The position numbers were made by a program, and so were the translations under genes. The notes beneath the pieces are model-generated. The model was given only the letters and a program-made list of their open reading frames with translations, was not told the DNA's origin and searched no databases. From Clostridium sp. BNL1100 (GTDB lineage Bacteria > Bacillota > Clostridia > Acetivibrionales > DSM-1351), in NCBI RefSeq assembly GCF_000244875.1, contig NC_016791.1, positions 3,849,001 through 3,913,000 of the forward strand: DNA of 64,000 bases. Direction: 5' to 3'. Numbering within the stretch: the stretch's first letter is position 1; each line of letters begins with the position of its first letter. Positions 17,601 to 27,235 of the stretch are shown piece after piece.

Positions 17601-20600
17601 GTTTCATGCATAACCCCTGATACGATTTGCTTTGAAGCCGATATTTTATTTAATGCGTTGTAGGTATTCTCTGTTATGTTTCCGTTTCCGTCAGTTACAT
17701 ATCTTGCATTTCCGTTTTTGTCATAGCAGGTTGAGGTGGTTATTGCCTGTGTTCCGTCCTCTGTCCGCTGTTTCTGCGTCAGCACATCCCCTTGGTTGTT
17801 GTAAGTATAGGTGTTTACCGCACCTCTTGAATCCTTCCGTATTTCCAGCCTGCCCATTACATCATACTGGATGGTTATTTTGCTTTCGGGTATTGTTGCA
17901 TCTCCCGGAGCTGTTGTTTTTCTGAGCTTTCCGAACTCATTGTATTCATAGGTTGTAATGTTTCCGTTTCCATCCTTCTGTGTCAGCAGATTTCCTGTGT
18001 AATCGTATGTATTTGTTTGGATTGTCTGCTCAGCACTGCCCGATGTTTTCTGCACTGTAATTTTTGTTACATTCCCCGCATCATTATAGCTGTAGTTCTT
18101 TATTACCCCGTTGGCATTTGTTTCTGAGGTTTTTCTTCCAAGTGAATCGTAGGTGTATTTTGTAGTAAAGCTGAGTCCTCTGTCCTTTGATACGGCATCT
18201 TTTACTATTAACAGCCTGTCTGCAAGGTTATAGGTGTACTCTGTTCCGTAGCCTGTAGCGATTTGTGTGTCTATGCTTGTTTTATCTGTTGCCGACTCTA
18301 GTCCTAGCCCGTCCAGTTCCTTTGTAACATTTCCATTGTTATCGTACTGGTAGGCTTTCTGTACTATGCTTACCTGTCGTGTTACCCATTCATGCGTTAC
18401 TGGATCTACCTTCTTTTCCTCGCCCACGTAGGTTTTGGTTTTTACCCTGCCCATGAGGTCATAGGTGTATTCAACCCTGTTCATCTGAGAAAGAGTTTTT
18501 GCAGGGTCGTAGTCTTTAGGAGCTACCTCGGCTATTTTTCTTCCGACTCTATCGTAATAGAAAGCTGTGGTATTTGTCTCAGCATCTGTTGTTGTTTCCA
18601 GCAATCCCCTTTGATTATAGTGGTATTCCGTAATATTGCCATTTGCATCCGTTGTTTTTACGACATTCCCCTGCCAGTCATATTCTGTGGAGGATGCTAT
18701 GGTCACCGCCTGATTGTTTTCATCAATACCCGGCTGGCTCACACCTGTCTGCCTGTTCAGGTTATCGTATTTGCAAGTGGTTGTTACATCGTCAGGTGTT
18801 GTTACCGTTTCAAGATTTCCGTTTTTGTCATAGGTGTAAGCAGTTTTAAGTACTGTATCCTCAGTGCTGCCAAATTCACTTCCCGCCAGGTCTCCGGCTT
18901 TTACATGAACTTTTTTCTCAGATACCTTTCCTAAGTAATTGTTTTCATATTCGGTAATGTTTTTGTCTGTGGCAGTTGTATAAACTGTTTCCTTCCTTAC
19001 ATTGCCGTCCTCATCGTATTCGTACTCTGTTTTTCTGCCTTCGTTGTCTGTAATACTCTTTACCTTGCCGTTGCTATAGTAGTCATAGGTTTTTGTAATT
19101 AGCTGCAAGGCTGCTGCGTAAAGTGTAACTGTATCTTTGCCTGCTATTTCATTTTTCTTTCTACCTGCTTTGTCATAAACAATTTTATTGTATGAATATC
19201 TGACAGCCCCGCCTACAGTTTCAAACGGTGTCCACTGCTCGGTAAGCCTGTTAAGGCCGTCATATTTATAGTAGGTAGTGTTCCCTTTTTCATCAGTTGT
19301 GCTGTTTACTGTTCCGTTTTTATTGTAGCTTGTCGAAGCGGTTGTGTTGTCAGCATTTTTTTGTGATATCAGCCTGTCTGCATAATCATAGGTATATTCT
19401 GTGATAGCAGCATCCTTCGAATTCAGATATTGCTTCTGTGTTTTCTTGGTTTTGCCGTCTGTCAATATATCATAGGAGTATTCCTCAAGCAGAACCTTTT
19501 CTGATGCTTGATTATCCTGAAAATATTTTTTAACAGGCCTGTCCATGCAATCATATTCATAGGAATATACTGCACCGTTAGGGTTAGTCTGGGTTGCAAG
19601 GTTTCCGTAAATATCATAGGTATAGCTTGTTGTGTTATTTGCAGCATCGGTAGTTGTTTTAACCTTTCCGCTTGCATAGTAAGTATATCTGTTACCTGCA
19701 TCACCGTTATATTCGTGGTCTGCGATATTTTCATTTGCTGAATTGTACTGCTTCGGTGATACCTCTTTTGTTTTGCGGTTTTCTGTATCATATGTTATTC
19801 TGGTAACCTTGTTGCCGTCCTGTATCTGTTTTTCCAGATTTCCGTTTTTATCATATACATAACTTGTTATATTGCCCTTTGCAGTTGTTTTCTTTATTAC
19901 CTGACCTGCCGGATTGTATTCAAAGGTAGTAATATTATTTTCGGCATCCTTAACCGTCTTAATATTTCCATATGCATCATAGGCGTATGTGGTTGTGTTA
20001 CCCTCCGGGTCTGTCTCGGCTTCAAGCAAGCCCTTTATCTGGCATTCCGCATCTGTATAGTAATGGTATCTTGTTATTGCAAAATTGCTATTGGCATCCT
20101 TGCTCTCATCATAAATATCAGTACCATTTAAAGGCTGAACCTTTTTTACAATATTCCCCTCCGAATCATAAATGTAGAAGGTGTATTTTCCTGATTCATC
20201 CTTTTCACTTGTCAGGTTGTTATTGCTGTCATATGTCATTGCCTTTGTAGTTTGATCTGGATTTGTTATTTTCGTAATATTACCTTTTCCGTCCCTGTCA
20301 TACTTTGTTGTATTACCGTTTCTATCCCTTACCGAGCTTTCCTCGGCATATTTGTTAATTCCCGATTCCTTGCTGTATTCATATACTGACGTTTTTCCTT
20401 CAGCATCTGTTGACCCTGTTATACTGTAGAAGATGTCATATTCCTGCCTTGAAGTTCTGCCTTTGCTGTCTGTAATCGTTGTCCTGCGGTTTATGTTATC
20501 ATACGAATATGTAAGCACATTTCCGTTCACATCAGTTATGTTATTAACCTTGTCCTTGTTTTCACCGGAATGGTTGTATGTAACAGCTTCAATCAGCTTA

Positions 20601-23600
20601 TTGCCGCTATCCCTGACTTCTGTTACAAAGCCGTCAGAATCATAGTAGTAGAAGGTCGGATTCCCCATTGGATCAGTCACCTTTGTTAATCGGCTGTTTG
20701 TGTAGTCATATGCAACCGTTCTGTTAGAAGCTTCATCTATTATTTTTTTGATAAGTCCGTTTTCATACGTAACGGTATAATGTCTTCCTACCTGGTCAGT
20801 CACCCCTTGGACTCTGCCATTGGAATCGACATTTAGTGTAACAGCATTCCCGTTTTTGTCCTGCATTTTTACAAGGTAGCCGCTTGAATTAAATAAATAT
20901 TTCGACTGGTCTTTAGCCGTAAGGATAAACGTGCCGTCAGCCTGCTTTTTCAGCGTGTATCTTGAATTATTTGCAGTAAATGAGCCATCTGTATTTACAC
21001 TAAAGGAAAGCATTTTCCCATCCGGCAGTGTTACTGCTTTTATATTTGAATTTATAGCTGTTTTAGTAGTACCGTCCAAAAAGTCGACATAGGTATATTC
21101 TTCGTCCTTTACACTGCCCTCGTAGCTAAAGGTCCAACCCTTGCCCAAAGAGGATGCTTTGTCATTTTGAGAATTATATGTTCTGGAAAATGCGATATCA
21201 AAGCCTGGCGATACCACCGTCAGGTCGGTGTAGGTTCTTGAGTAGTTACCAGTTGCGGAATTTATGCCGCTTTGACCAAAGTAGAATTTATGGTTCATTT
21301 CAGAGCCAAGCCAAGGGTAATATGCTATGCCATCGCCTACTGTGTCGCCTTCGCCTTCTCCATACCATTTAGGATAGACAGACGGTCCGTAGTATGAACC
21401 CCAGTAGTTGAATCTGGCGTCGATGGGCATTGTTGAGTATTTTTCGTTATAAATGCCGTAGCTGTTTCCATTGAAGGTGTTGTATAGTAGGATTGGGGCG
21501 GTGGTTGTGTTGAAGTAGATGCCGTAGCCGTAGCAATTGGTGATTTCTGAGTTTGTGAGAGTCAGTTTACCCTCCACATTTAATGTACCAAAAGCTGTAT
21601 TATGTTCTATCTCCCCATTGCCATATCTTATCTTTATGTTATCTCCAATGAATTCACCTGTACTTTTTACTTTTATTCCATCCCACCGTTCATTTGTTTT
21701 AGATACCCCATGTCCTCCATATTTTGGGTCTTCAAGTGAAGTAAAAACAATAGGCTTTTCCGCTGTTCCCTGTGCAATCAATTTCCCTTCTACGTCTATA
21801 TAGTTATTTTTAGAACCTAGTATTATGGTACCAGGTTGTATAGTTAACATATCTCCATTTTTAACTAGTATGTTATCACACAAGTAATATGTGCCATTAT
21901 TTAAAGTATGATATCGAGATGATGTCCATCCGCCTATTCCTATTCCGTTATATTCAACATTTCCAGTATATGTGTTGTTTTGTATCCTATTGACTATACT
22001 AATTACGTCTACGCTTACACCAATATCTATATATATAGGGCAACACCTGTTATTTGTTATACTATTTTTCTCAATGCTCAAGATACTCATATCTACTAAA
22101 TTAATATTATTTTGGTAAATGCGTATGCCATATTTATTTTCACTTACATTATTGTTTTCAATAATTACATTCCCTTCTCCGTATAATCTAAGACTTATAC
22201 CTGCATTCGAATTCTGGAAAATAGTATTGTTTTCAACAGTTGCATTTTCTGCTTCGTGTAGTCCAAGTTCTAAGCCAAACGAATTTTGGGAAATAGCATT
22301 GTCCCTTATAGTTATATTACCTTTTGCGTTTGTGTCGTTCCATACGGATATGCCACCACTAGTTTTGAAAATAGTATTACTTTCAATTGCCATATTCTTT
22401 GTCCCATTTTGATCTATCCGTATGCCCAACCCCAAATTTAGAGAGATAGTATTGTTCTTGAGTGTCATTACACCACTGGTATCCCCATATATACCACTTT
22501 CATTTGTTCCATAAATAACGGTATTTATAATTGTTGTATCATTTGTAGTGTCAATATATACCCCGTGTGAGAATGAATTACTCACTTCAGAATTTATAAG
22601 TGTCAGCTTACCATACGTACATATTGTACCTTCGCCAAATCCATATCTCACTTTCACATTATCGCCAACAAATTCTCCTGTACGCGATACAGATATACCG
22701 ACCCAATAGTCTTTATTTGAAGTTTCCGAGGTGGTTACTCCAGTACCCCCGTAAGCAGAATCCTTATAAGTAGTAAATACTATATCACTACCCGTCGTAC
22801 CTAAAGCAATTAGCTTTCCCTGTACATTTATCATAGAAGTATGATTGCTCTTTACTATTACCCCAGGCTCAACTGTTAACGTTGCTCCATCTATTATATC
22901 TATGTTCTTCGACATATAATAAGTGCCACTGGTTAAAGTAAAATTTTCTTTTAAGCTTCCACCTATCACAACTTGGTTATACTCAGGATTTTTAGGATAC
23001 GTATTGTTATTTATTCCAGAAAAAACTGATGACTTCACCCCTCCAATATCAACATATATCGGACTTCCATTTTTACTTATTATGCTGTTATTCTGAATAC
23101 TTAAATTTCCTGTTCCAAAATGCCCAATCCATATACCTCTAGAGTTTACATCTATAGTATTATTTTTTATTGTTATATTCTCTGCTCCGTTTAGACCGAT
23201 ACTTATACCATCCGAATCAGACGTAATAATATTATTTTCAAGTGTCACAGTGCCGTTCTCTGTTGTAGAAGTATTCCATATATATATACCTGGCCATCCC
23301 GAACAATCTATCTTGGTATTTTTTATTATTATATCATTGGAAGTTTTTAAGTAAACTCCAATGTAATTTGAATTACTAACTTCTGAGTTTACAAGTGATA
23401 ATTTACCTAATATGCTCAATGTACTATGATTATTTTCCCATTCTCCACCATACCTTATTTTTACATGTTCCCCGATAAACTCACCTGTAGAAACTACATT
23501 TATACCTCCCCAATAATCTGTTTCTGAGCCTGTTACCCCACTTCCACCATACTCAGCATCCTTCACCGTAGTAAACACAATATCACTTCCAGTAGTACCA

Positions 23601-25624
23601 AGCGCAATCAGCTTTCCCTGAACATCTATACCATAATTATTGCTTGTACTTTTTACAATTACCCCAGGCTCAACTGTCAGTGTCACTCCGCTCGGTATTG
23701 TAATGCTACTTCTTAAAATGTATGGACTGTTCGCCAATGTCCAAGTTGTATTTTCTCTGATTACTCCCTGTTCACATGTAGTGACGGTAACCGGCTTACT
23801 ATATAAAGATACATTACCCTCTGTATTTATTGCTTTTACAGTATATGAGTATGTTGTTTTTGACTTAAATTCACTATCAGAGTATTTGTTTATCCCTGGT
23901 GCCCCTATTTTGACATTATCCCGATATACTTCATAGCCTGTCGCCCCATTAACAGCGTCCCATGCCAAATCAACTGAAATACTTGACGGAGTAGCAACAA
24001 GGTTAACAGGAGCAGCAAGCAGCGTATACTTTGATATTTCATTACTCCATTCACTTGTAATCACAGAACTTTTCGGAAAAGTATAGTCGGAATCTAACAT
24101 ATACTTATTGAACAAAGCAAAATCAAGGGCATTTATTTCATTATCGCCGTTAAGATCAGCAGCCCACATGTCGTCTTCCACAGGGAAATCATAACGGGAA
24201 TCCATCATACGCTTCTTGAACAAAGCAAAATCAAGGGCATCTACTATACCATCACCGTTAACATCCCCTACCAAGCCATTTCCACATGGTTTAACGGCCC
24301 TCACCTTAACAGTATGCAAACTGTTAGGTACCAGACTGCTATATGCATAACTTGATGCGGTAACATTAGTAATATTTCCATCAAGTGAGACATCATAGCT
24401 CTGGGCATCTGCTACGGCATCCCAGCTTACCGTCAACGTTGTGTCAGTTGAAGTCAAATTTATATTTGCAGGGATTAAAATAGCTGCCGGAGTTGTTGTC
24501 GCTACTGTACTCACCGTAATAAAATTACTCAATCCAGACACATTCCCGGCTTCGTTGAACGCCTTTATTCTATATACATAAGTTGTTCCAACCTCCAACC
24601 CGATATCGGAGTATGTATTGCTCTCCGATGTACCAACTTTTATATCATCCCTGTATATCTCATATCCTGAGGCTCCTGAAACAGAACCCCATGCCAAATT
24701 AACCGAAGTACCTGATATATCAGACGTAATATTGGATGGAGCAGCAAGCAGAGTGTATTTTATTATTTCGGTACTCCATTCGCTATTTTCTGTTGAAGCA
24801 ACGGCCCTTACTTTAATAGTATGCAGACTGTTCGGTACCAGATTGCCATATGTATAGCTTGCTTCGGTGACATTTGTAACAGTTCCATCCATTGATATAT
24901 CGTAGCTCTGGGCATCTGCCACGGCATCCCAGCTCACTTTTAATGTTGTATCAGTAGATGATACACTTATATTAGTAGGAATTGAAATAGCAGCTGGAGT
25001 TGCAGCTCCTACAGCATTTTCTGACATTGGAGCTGTTGCCACTGCTGCCGATGTTTTATCTGTTCTTTCGAGATTCCCATTCAGAGGAAGCGAAATTGAA
25101 GAGCCTGTTGTCTGGTTATTATCAAGTCCCCCTGAAAGCATGTTTTGAGAAATAGATTTGCTATTTGCCTTACTAGCAGCATTTTGAACAGTTAAATTAC
25201 CTAAATTATCAACAGTTCCCGGCTGATTACCGGATGCTGTTAAACCAGACTTTAAAAATTTGAATTGGCTTTTTTTTGATACTGTCTTGGTCGTTCTGTC
25301 CGTATCAGCTACCACAGCATTTGGTGTGTTGCTGGTATGTAGGCTTTTAATATCAGAATTTTTAAATTTCGAAGTTGAAACCTCTGTCTGCTTATCTCCA
25401 GAAGTTATTACCGATGCTGTTTTTTCATGTGTCAAAGCAGCTGCCTTTTGAGTTTTTGCCTGCTGCTGCGGCAATATAGGTGCTGTTACGCCATATGTCG
25501 GCTGCTTTACCGTGCCAGCAAGCACCTTCTGCATTCCCAGAGGAGACAAATCTGCTATGTTAAACCCCTGAGTTGCTATTAATACTGCCAATAAACCTGC
25601 TATCCACTTTTTCCCTGTACCCAT
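14624..25624 (-). CDS. Giant secreted RHS/YD-repeat polymorphic toxin with dockerin, FN3 and beta-helix regions
   Basis: The protein has 3666 residues; AGGAG lies eight bases before the ATG. Residues 1-37 are a Sec signal (WIAGLLAVLIATQGF). A Ser/Thr-rich linker leads to fibronectin III modules at about 205-620, with a type I dockerin at about 446-519 set inside one of them. A right-handed parallel beta-helix follows (about 625-1410), built on three long repeats that begin TLTVEPGVIVKS, with many short N-N-I turns. The RHS entry domain (about 1440-1560, FSRTYNSQNDKASSLGKGWT) leads to YD repeats up to the conserved core end YDPTGHSW (about 3337). A pretoxin region and a ParB/sulfiredoxin-like tip with DHRRLGAYRLAEL close the protein. 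In this family the YD repeats form a shell around the tip; the dockerin should dock the protein onto a cohesin-bearing scaffoldin. Gene 14358-14612 is its immunity partner. Confidence 0.9.
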   Translation of the reverse strand: MGTGKKWIAGLLAVLIATQGFNIADLSPLGMQKVLAGTVKQPTYGVTAPILPQQQAKTQKAAALTHEKTASVITSGDKQTEVSTSKFKNSDIKSLHTSNTPNAVVADTDRTTKTVSKKSQFKFLKSGLTASGNQPGTVDNLGNLTVQNAASKANSKSISQNMLSGGLDNNQTTGSSISLPLNGNLERTDKTSAAVATAPMSENAVGAATPAAISIPTNISVSSTDTTLKVSWDAVADAQSYDISMDGTVTNVTEASYTYGNLVPNSLHTIKVRAVASTENSEWSTEIIKYTLLAAPSNITSDISGTSVNLAWGSVSGASGYEIYRDDIKVGTSESNTYSDIGLEVGTTYVYRIKAFNEAGNVSGLSNFITVSTVATTTPAAILIPANINLTSTDTTLTVSWDAVADAQSYDVSLDGNITNVTASSYAYSSLVPNSLHTVKVRAVKPCGNGLVGDVNGDGIVDALDFALFKKRMMDSRYDFPVEDDMWAADLNGDNEINALDFALFNKYMLDSDYTFPKSSVITSEWSNEISKYTLLAAPVNLVATPSSISVDLAWDAVNGATGYEVYRDNVKIGAPGINKYSDSEFKSKTTYSYTVKAINTEGNVSLYSKPVTVTTCEQGVIRENTTWTLANSPYILRSSITIPSGVTLTVEPGVIVKSTSNNYGIDVQGKLIALGTTGSDIVFTTVKDAEYGGSGVTGSETDYWGGINVVSTGEFIGEHVKIRYGGEWENNHSTLSILGKLSLVNSEVSNSNYIGVYLKTSNDIIIKNTKIDCSGWPGIYIWNTSTTENGTVTLENNIITSDSDGISIGLNGAENITIKNNTIDVNSRGIWIGHFGTGNLSIQNNSIISKNGSPIYVDIGGVKSSVFSGINNNTYPKNPEYNQVVIGGSLKENFTLTSGTYYMSKNIDIIDGATLTVEPGVIVKSNHTSMINVQGKLIALGTTGSDIVFTTYKDSAYGGTGVTTSETSNKDYWVGISVSRTGEFVGDNVKVRYGFGEGTICTYGKLTLINSEVSNSFSHGVYIDTTNDTTIINTVIYGTNESGIYGDTSGVMTLKNNTISLNLGLGIRIDQNGTKNMAIESNTIFKTSGGISVWNDTNAKGNITIRDNAISQNSFGLELGLHEAENATVENNTIFQNSNAGISLRLYGEGNVIIENNNVSENKYGIRIYQNNINLVDMSILSIEKNSITNNRCCPIYIDIGVSVDVISIVNRIQNNTYTGNVEYNGIGIGGWTSSRYHTLNNGTYYLCDNILVKNGDMLTIQPGTIILGSKNNYIDVEGKLIAQGTAEKPIVFTSLEDPKYGGHGVSKTNERWDGIKVKSTGEFIGDNIKIRYGNGEIEHNTAFGTLNVEGKLTLTNSEITNCYGYGIYFNTTTAPILLYNTFNGNSYGIYNEKYSTMPIDARFNYWGSYYGPSVYPKWYGEGEGDTVGDGIAYYPWLGSEMNHKFYFGQSGINSATGNYSRTYTDLTVVSPGFDIAFSRTYNSQNDKASSLGKGWTFSYEGSVKDEEYTYVDFLDGTTKTAINSNIKAVTLPDGKMLSFSVNTDGSFTANNSRYTLKKQADGTFILTAKDQSKYLFNSSGYLVKMQDKNGNAVTLNVDSNGRVQGVTDQVGRHYTVTYENGLIKKIIDEASNRTVAYDYTNSRLTKVTDPMGNPTFYYYDSDGFVTEVRDSGNKLIEAVTYNHSGENKDKVNNITDVNGNVLTYSYDNINRRTTITDSKGRTSRQEYDIFYSITGSTDAEGKTSVYEYSKESGINKYAEESSVRDRNGNTTKYDRDGKGNITKITNPDQTTKAMTYDSNNNLTSEKDESGKYTFYIYDSEGNIVKKVQPLNGTDIYDESKDANSNFAITRYHYYTDAECQIKGLLEAETDPEGNTTTYAYDAYGNIKTVKDAENNITTFEYNPAGQVIKKTTAKGNITSYVYDKNGNLEKQIQDGNKVTRITYDTENRKTKEVSPKQYNSANENIADHEYNGDAGNRYTYYASGKVKTTTDAANNTTSYTYDIYGNLATQTNPNGAVYSYEYDCMDRPVKKYFQDNQASEKVLLEEYSYDILTDGKTKKTQKQYLNSKDAAITEYTYDYADRLISQKNADNTTASTSYNKNGTVNSTTDEKGNTTYYKYDGLNRLTEQWTPFETVGGAVRYSYNKIVYDKAGRKKNEIAGKDTVTLYAAALQLITKTYDYYSNGKVKSITDNEGRKTEYEYDEDGNVRKETVYTTATDKNITEYENNYLGKVSEKKVHVKAGDLAGSEFGSTEDTVLKTAYTYDKNGNLETVTTPDDVTTTCKYDNLNRQTGVSQPGIDENNQAVTIASSTEYDWQGNVVKTTDANGNITEYHYNQRGLLETTTDAETNTTAFYYDRVGRKIAEVAPKDYDPAKTLSQMNRVEYTYDLMGRVKTKTYVGEEKKVDPVTHEWVTRQVSIVQKAYQYDNNGNVTKELDGLGLESATDKTSIDTQIATGYGTEYTYNLADRLLIVKDAVSKDRGLSFTTKYTYDSLGRKTSETNANGVIKNYSYNDAGNVTKITVQKTSGSAEQTIQTNTYDYTGNLLTQKDGNGNITTYEYNEFGKLRKTTAPGDATIPESKITIQYDVMGRLEIRKDSRGAVNTYTYNNQGDVLTQKQRTEDGTQAITTSTCYDKNGNARYVTDGNGNITENTYNALNKISASKQIVSGVMHETAYGYDANGNQITVTDWRGNSSENVYDSLNRLIEKKDAYNNSIQKLEYNHSNVQQKSYDDLNNVTQYTYDKNNRLLSTTDPENHTTSQTYDNAGNIQTKTDARGNISPADDKTHYTTYTYDEFNRLKTVTNAKNETTSYTYDLNGNLLTQTDGRGKITTYEYNAANKAAKRIDHGGRTLTAGKYDDVPAKTEAYTYNADGSLATKTDRNGITTTYSYDIHGRLLSQTTGNISISYTYDGNGNQLTMTDSTGTTTRTYDEQNRVLTKNVPNIGITTFEYDKLTGMEEGCQAETSTDPKGNLTQKTYDMAGRLKTVTADGKTTTYNYLDNGARQSVIYNDGSREDYTYYADGLLRTLTNKKADGSIIDTYSYTYDAAHNQASKTDANGTTNYTYDTLNRLETVTEPNNRKTTYTYDAAGNRATETITVGGNSTVNTYTYNEQNRLTQIVTTLNGTTTATTVYTYDNNGNQLTTEVNGTVTVSNTYDARSQLISTTTGGITVQNTYNGDGYRVEKAVNGAITRYLYEYDKVVLELDGSGNQTGRNVYGTNLLMRSVDGTTYYYMYNGHADVTALLKPDGTIAATYYYDAFGNITDTTGTASNSITFSGYQYDKETGLYYLNARMYDPKTARFLQEDTYTGDRNDPLSLNLYVYCANNPLIYYDPTGHSWMDSARDWFLNDTSAGRWVNKNIVKPVKKKAKAVYNYLDEKVPVLTGIGEALYDEAKTITDSVDIVGKVIDVAKVITHPKETIKQIGDNYKKILADPKAVWNSVANKVTNYVDTNIINGNAHTRAEFGTHAAVFIGSFFVWGSESKASTTASKFAESAKGLISKTNGLTNRIIYEETGSTNIFNKMFSRIAENKIPEVNRGLSGVGEGAAEAKLPSTLNPKEINFMQSSIKNETGEYTVLQNAESLKNGTLKPSDLPTMKVWEDESGKIWTLDHRRLGAYRLAELNDVPVQWATPEEIAKGGFKMTTNNGGSSIRLKLGGGESITIK
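24070..24287 (-). other. Type I dockerin domain nested in a fibronectin III domain
   Basis: Two duplicated calcium-loop segments are visible: GDVNGDGIVDALDFALFKKR and ADLNGDNEINALDFALFNKY, about 33 residues apart. Both have Ala-Leu at the positions that set cohesin specificity in C. cellulolyticum-type dockerins. The fibronectin domain reads ...HTVKVRAV before and TSEWSNEISKYTLLAAP after it. In the sister domain those two pieces are joined directly by only a few residues (HTIKVRAVASTENSEWS). The dockerin therefore interrupts the loop before the last strand. Confidence 0.9.
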
Positions 25625-25735
25625 GCTATTTTCTCCTAAATTATAACTTTAAAGGTATATATATTTATATTTTGTAAAATATTAACTCATTGCTAAATTT
25701 TATGTCGAATGTGATATTTTGTCAATAAAAAGCTT

Positions 25736-25930
25736 TTAAGTTATATTTGTAATGCTTTCGCCCTCAAGGTAAAGCCTGAATATTCTTTTTAAAAGCTCTG
25801 CCTCCCCTGGTACTATGATCAACTCTCGGACTTCGTTTTTGGCGTATCCCAGGAATTTATTGCGATTAACCTTTACCTTACCCTGCTGAAGAGGTGTACG
25901 ATACCCCATCTGGTGTTGGTGCTTAATGAG
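25736..25930 (-). pseudogene. Serine recombinase fragment (recombinase domain only)
   Basis: The frame reads PLQQGKVKVNRNKFLGYAKN, then GEAELLKRIFRLYLEGESIT, which aligns with FENGVVSVNHNKFLGYTKDK and LVRRIFRLYLEGKSIV of the intact enzyme at 55940-57595. Neither the catalytic domain nor the zinc ribbon is present. The fragment begins just behind the RHS promoter region and is followed upstream by unrelated sequence. Confidence 0.7.
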
Positions 25931-26010
25931 CGGCTTTCCTCCTGTCATAAGAGGCTCATTGCAAAGAATCTCGCGGAATAAACGCAAATGAAGATCTTAA
26001 AATTTAAAAA

Positions 26011-26049
26011 AGCCGTCACCCAGAAGATATTCTCTCCCAATTGACGGCT
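26011..26049 (-). terminator. Rho-independent terminator
   Basis: AGCCGTCA (26011-26018) pairs with TGACGGCT (26042-26049); on the minus strand the stem is followed by TTTTTTAAATT. It follows the recombinase C-terminal fragment at 26087-26290. Confidence 0.7.
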
Positions 26050-26086
26050 CACTCTAAAATTTAAAATGTATTCAATTATACTACCC

Positions 26087-26290
26087 CTATTCCCATCTCA
26101 CCTCACTCCCATCTAGCAACCAAGCACTAACCCCATCCTCATAAACCACAACCTTCTCAACCAATTTAAAGAACAGATCAGCCTCAAACCTCTCAATCGG
26201 CTTCGCACCTTTAAAAACACCTATAAACTTCTTGGCAGTAACCCTCTTCAATATATTCTCGCTGTTAATTTGACTCTCCCACTCTGTCAT
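26087..26290 (-). pseudogene. Serine recombinase C-terminal fragment
   Basis: The fragment encodes INSENILKRVTAKKFIGVFK and FKLVEKVVVYEDGVSAWLLD, closely matching the last 65 residues of the broken recombinase at 8480-9433. It starts at a junction with the ImmA-like gene on the opposite strand, so a deletion or insertion fused the two. With 25736-25930 it shows that at least one more recombinase once stood here. Confidence 0.75.
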
Positions 26291-26309
26291 ATAGTAATCT
26301 ATATTTTTG

Positions 26310-27109
26310 CCAATCTCATTAAACGGTTCTCAACATATGTTGAAGAAGAAAACCTGTATCAGATAATTATAAACAAGGATAAAATCCGGTATCCCTTTCA
26401 AGATTCTAGGGACAGAAGACTTAACTTTACAATAGCCCATGAGCTGGGCCATATCCTGCTTGACCATCTTTCAATTCCCGACATCCTTAAGATTAACGAA
26501 GAAAGAGAACTAGAAGATCTGGAAGCAAACGAATTTGCAGGAAAGCTTCTTATACCCGAAAAAACTTTATTACATTGCAACTTTGTTTCAATACCTGCAG
26601 TAGCAGAATTCTTCAATGTATCAAACACTGCTCTCTGGATAAGGCTCAACAATCTGCAAAGGCTTGATTTACTTGAGTCCAAAATAACTCGGGTATGTAG
26701 CAAATATGGAAACACTCAATTTCACGGGGCCGCAAGATATTGCCGTATTTGTGGTAATCATCTTAAAAACAATATGAACGGCGTTGAAAGAAAAACATAT
26801 TATGAAACCGTATCCTTTGACAACTGCTTCGAACAAGCTGAATGTCCATACTGCGGTCAAAAACATTTTTACTGGCCGGAGGGCATTTGCCCGAGTTGCG
26901 ACAGGAGGCTTTATAACTACTGCCACAAAGGGCTATATCTTGACATAGGCGGTTGCTCCCATACCAACCCGGATTATGCAAGGTTTTGCGAAATATGCGG
27001 GAGTGAGACTTATTTTAGTAGCATGGGGTTTTTAAGACCTTGGAATGATGCCCATAATATTATTCCTGAAAGTGTAGTTGCTGAAGAAAAACTGGGATAT
27101 ATGTATTGA
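26310..27109 (+). pseudogene. ImmA/IrrE-type metallopeptidase with C-terminal zinc ribbons, 5' truncated
   Basis: About 265 residues are in frame. The gluzincin motif FTIAHELGHILLDH is followed by ELEDLEANEFAGKLLIP, which supplies the third metal ligand, as in ImmA and IrrE. After a helical region come several CxxC pairs (CRICGNHL, CPYCGQKHFY, CPSCDRRLYNYCH, CEICGSETY), an unusual zinc-binding tail of about 110 residues. The usual first 50-80 residues are missing, because the frame runs straight into a recombinase remnant at about 26290-26310 and no ATG with a ribosome site precedes the peptidase core. Relatives cleave a partner XRE repressor; no partner is adjacent. A weak alternative start would make it a short but functional protein. 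Confidence 0.65.
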
Positions 27110-27235
27110 TTATGAAGCCTAAATTTCCAATGAGTTTAAATTGATGTTTTAATGTCACAACATATATTTCCCGTTCGTCTCACCCCGGAAGGATGACTGC
27201 TGCCATCGTCTCAAGGCGTTTATTATGTCGCTTAT

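Noticed and set aside
18392-18934. 180-codon plus-strand ORF, and several other 60-100 codon plus-strand ORFs across 15-25 kb
   Set aside because: All are antisense to the intact 3666-residue RHS gene. They contain Cys- and His-rich low-complexity translations of repeated YD codons and lack ribosome sites.
16000-21200. Dense short repeats that could suggest a CRISPR or satellite array
   Set aside because: The repeats are degenerate, in frame, and translate into YD repeats of the RHS protein; there are no uniform direct repeats with unique spacers.
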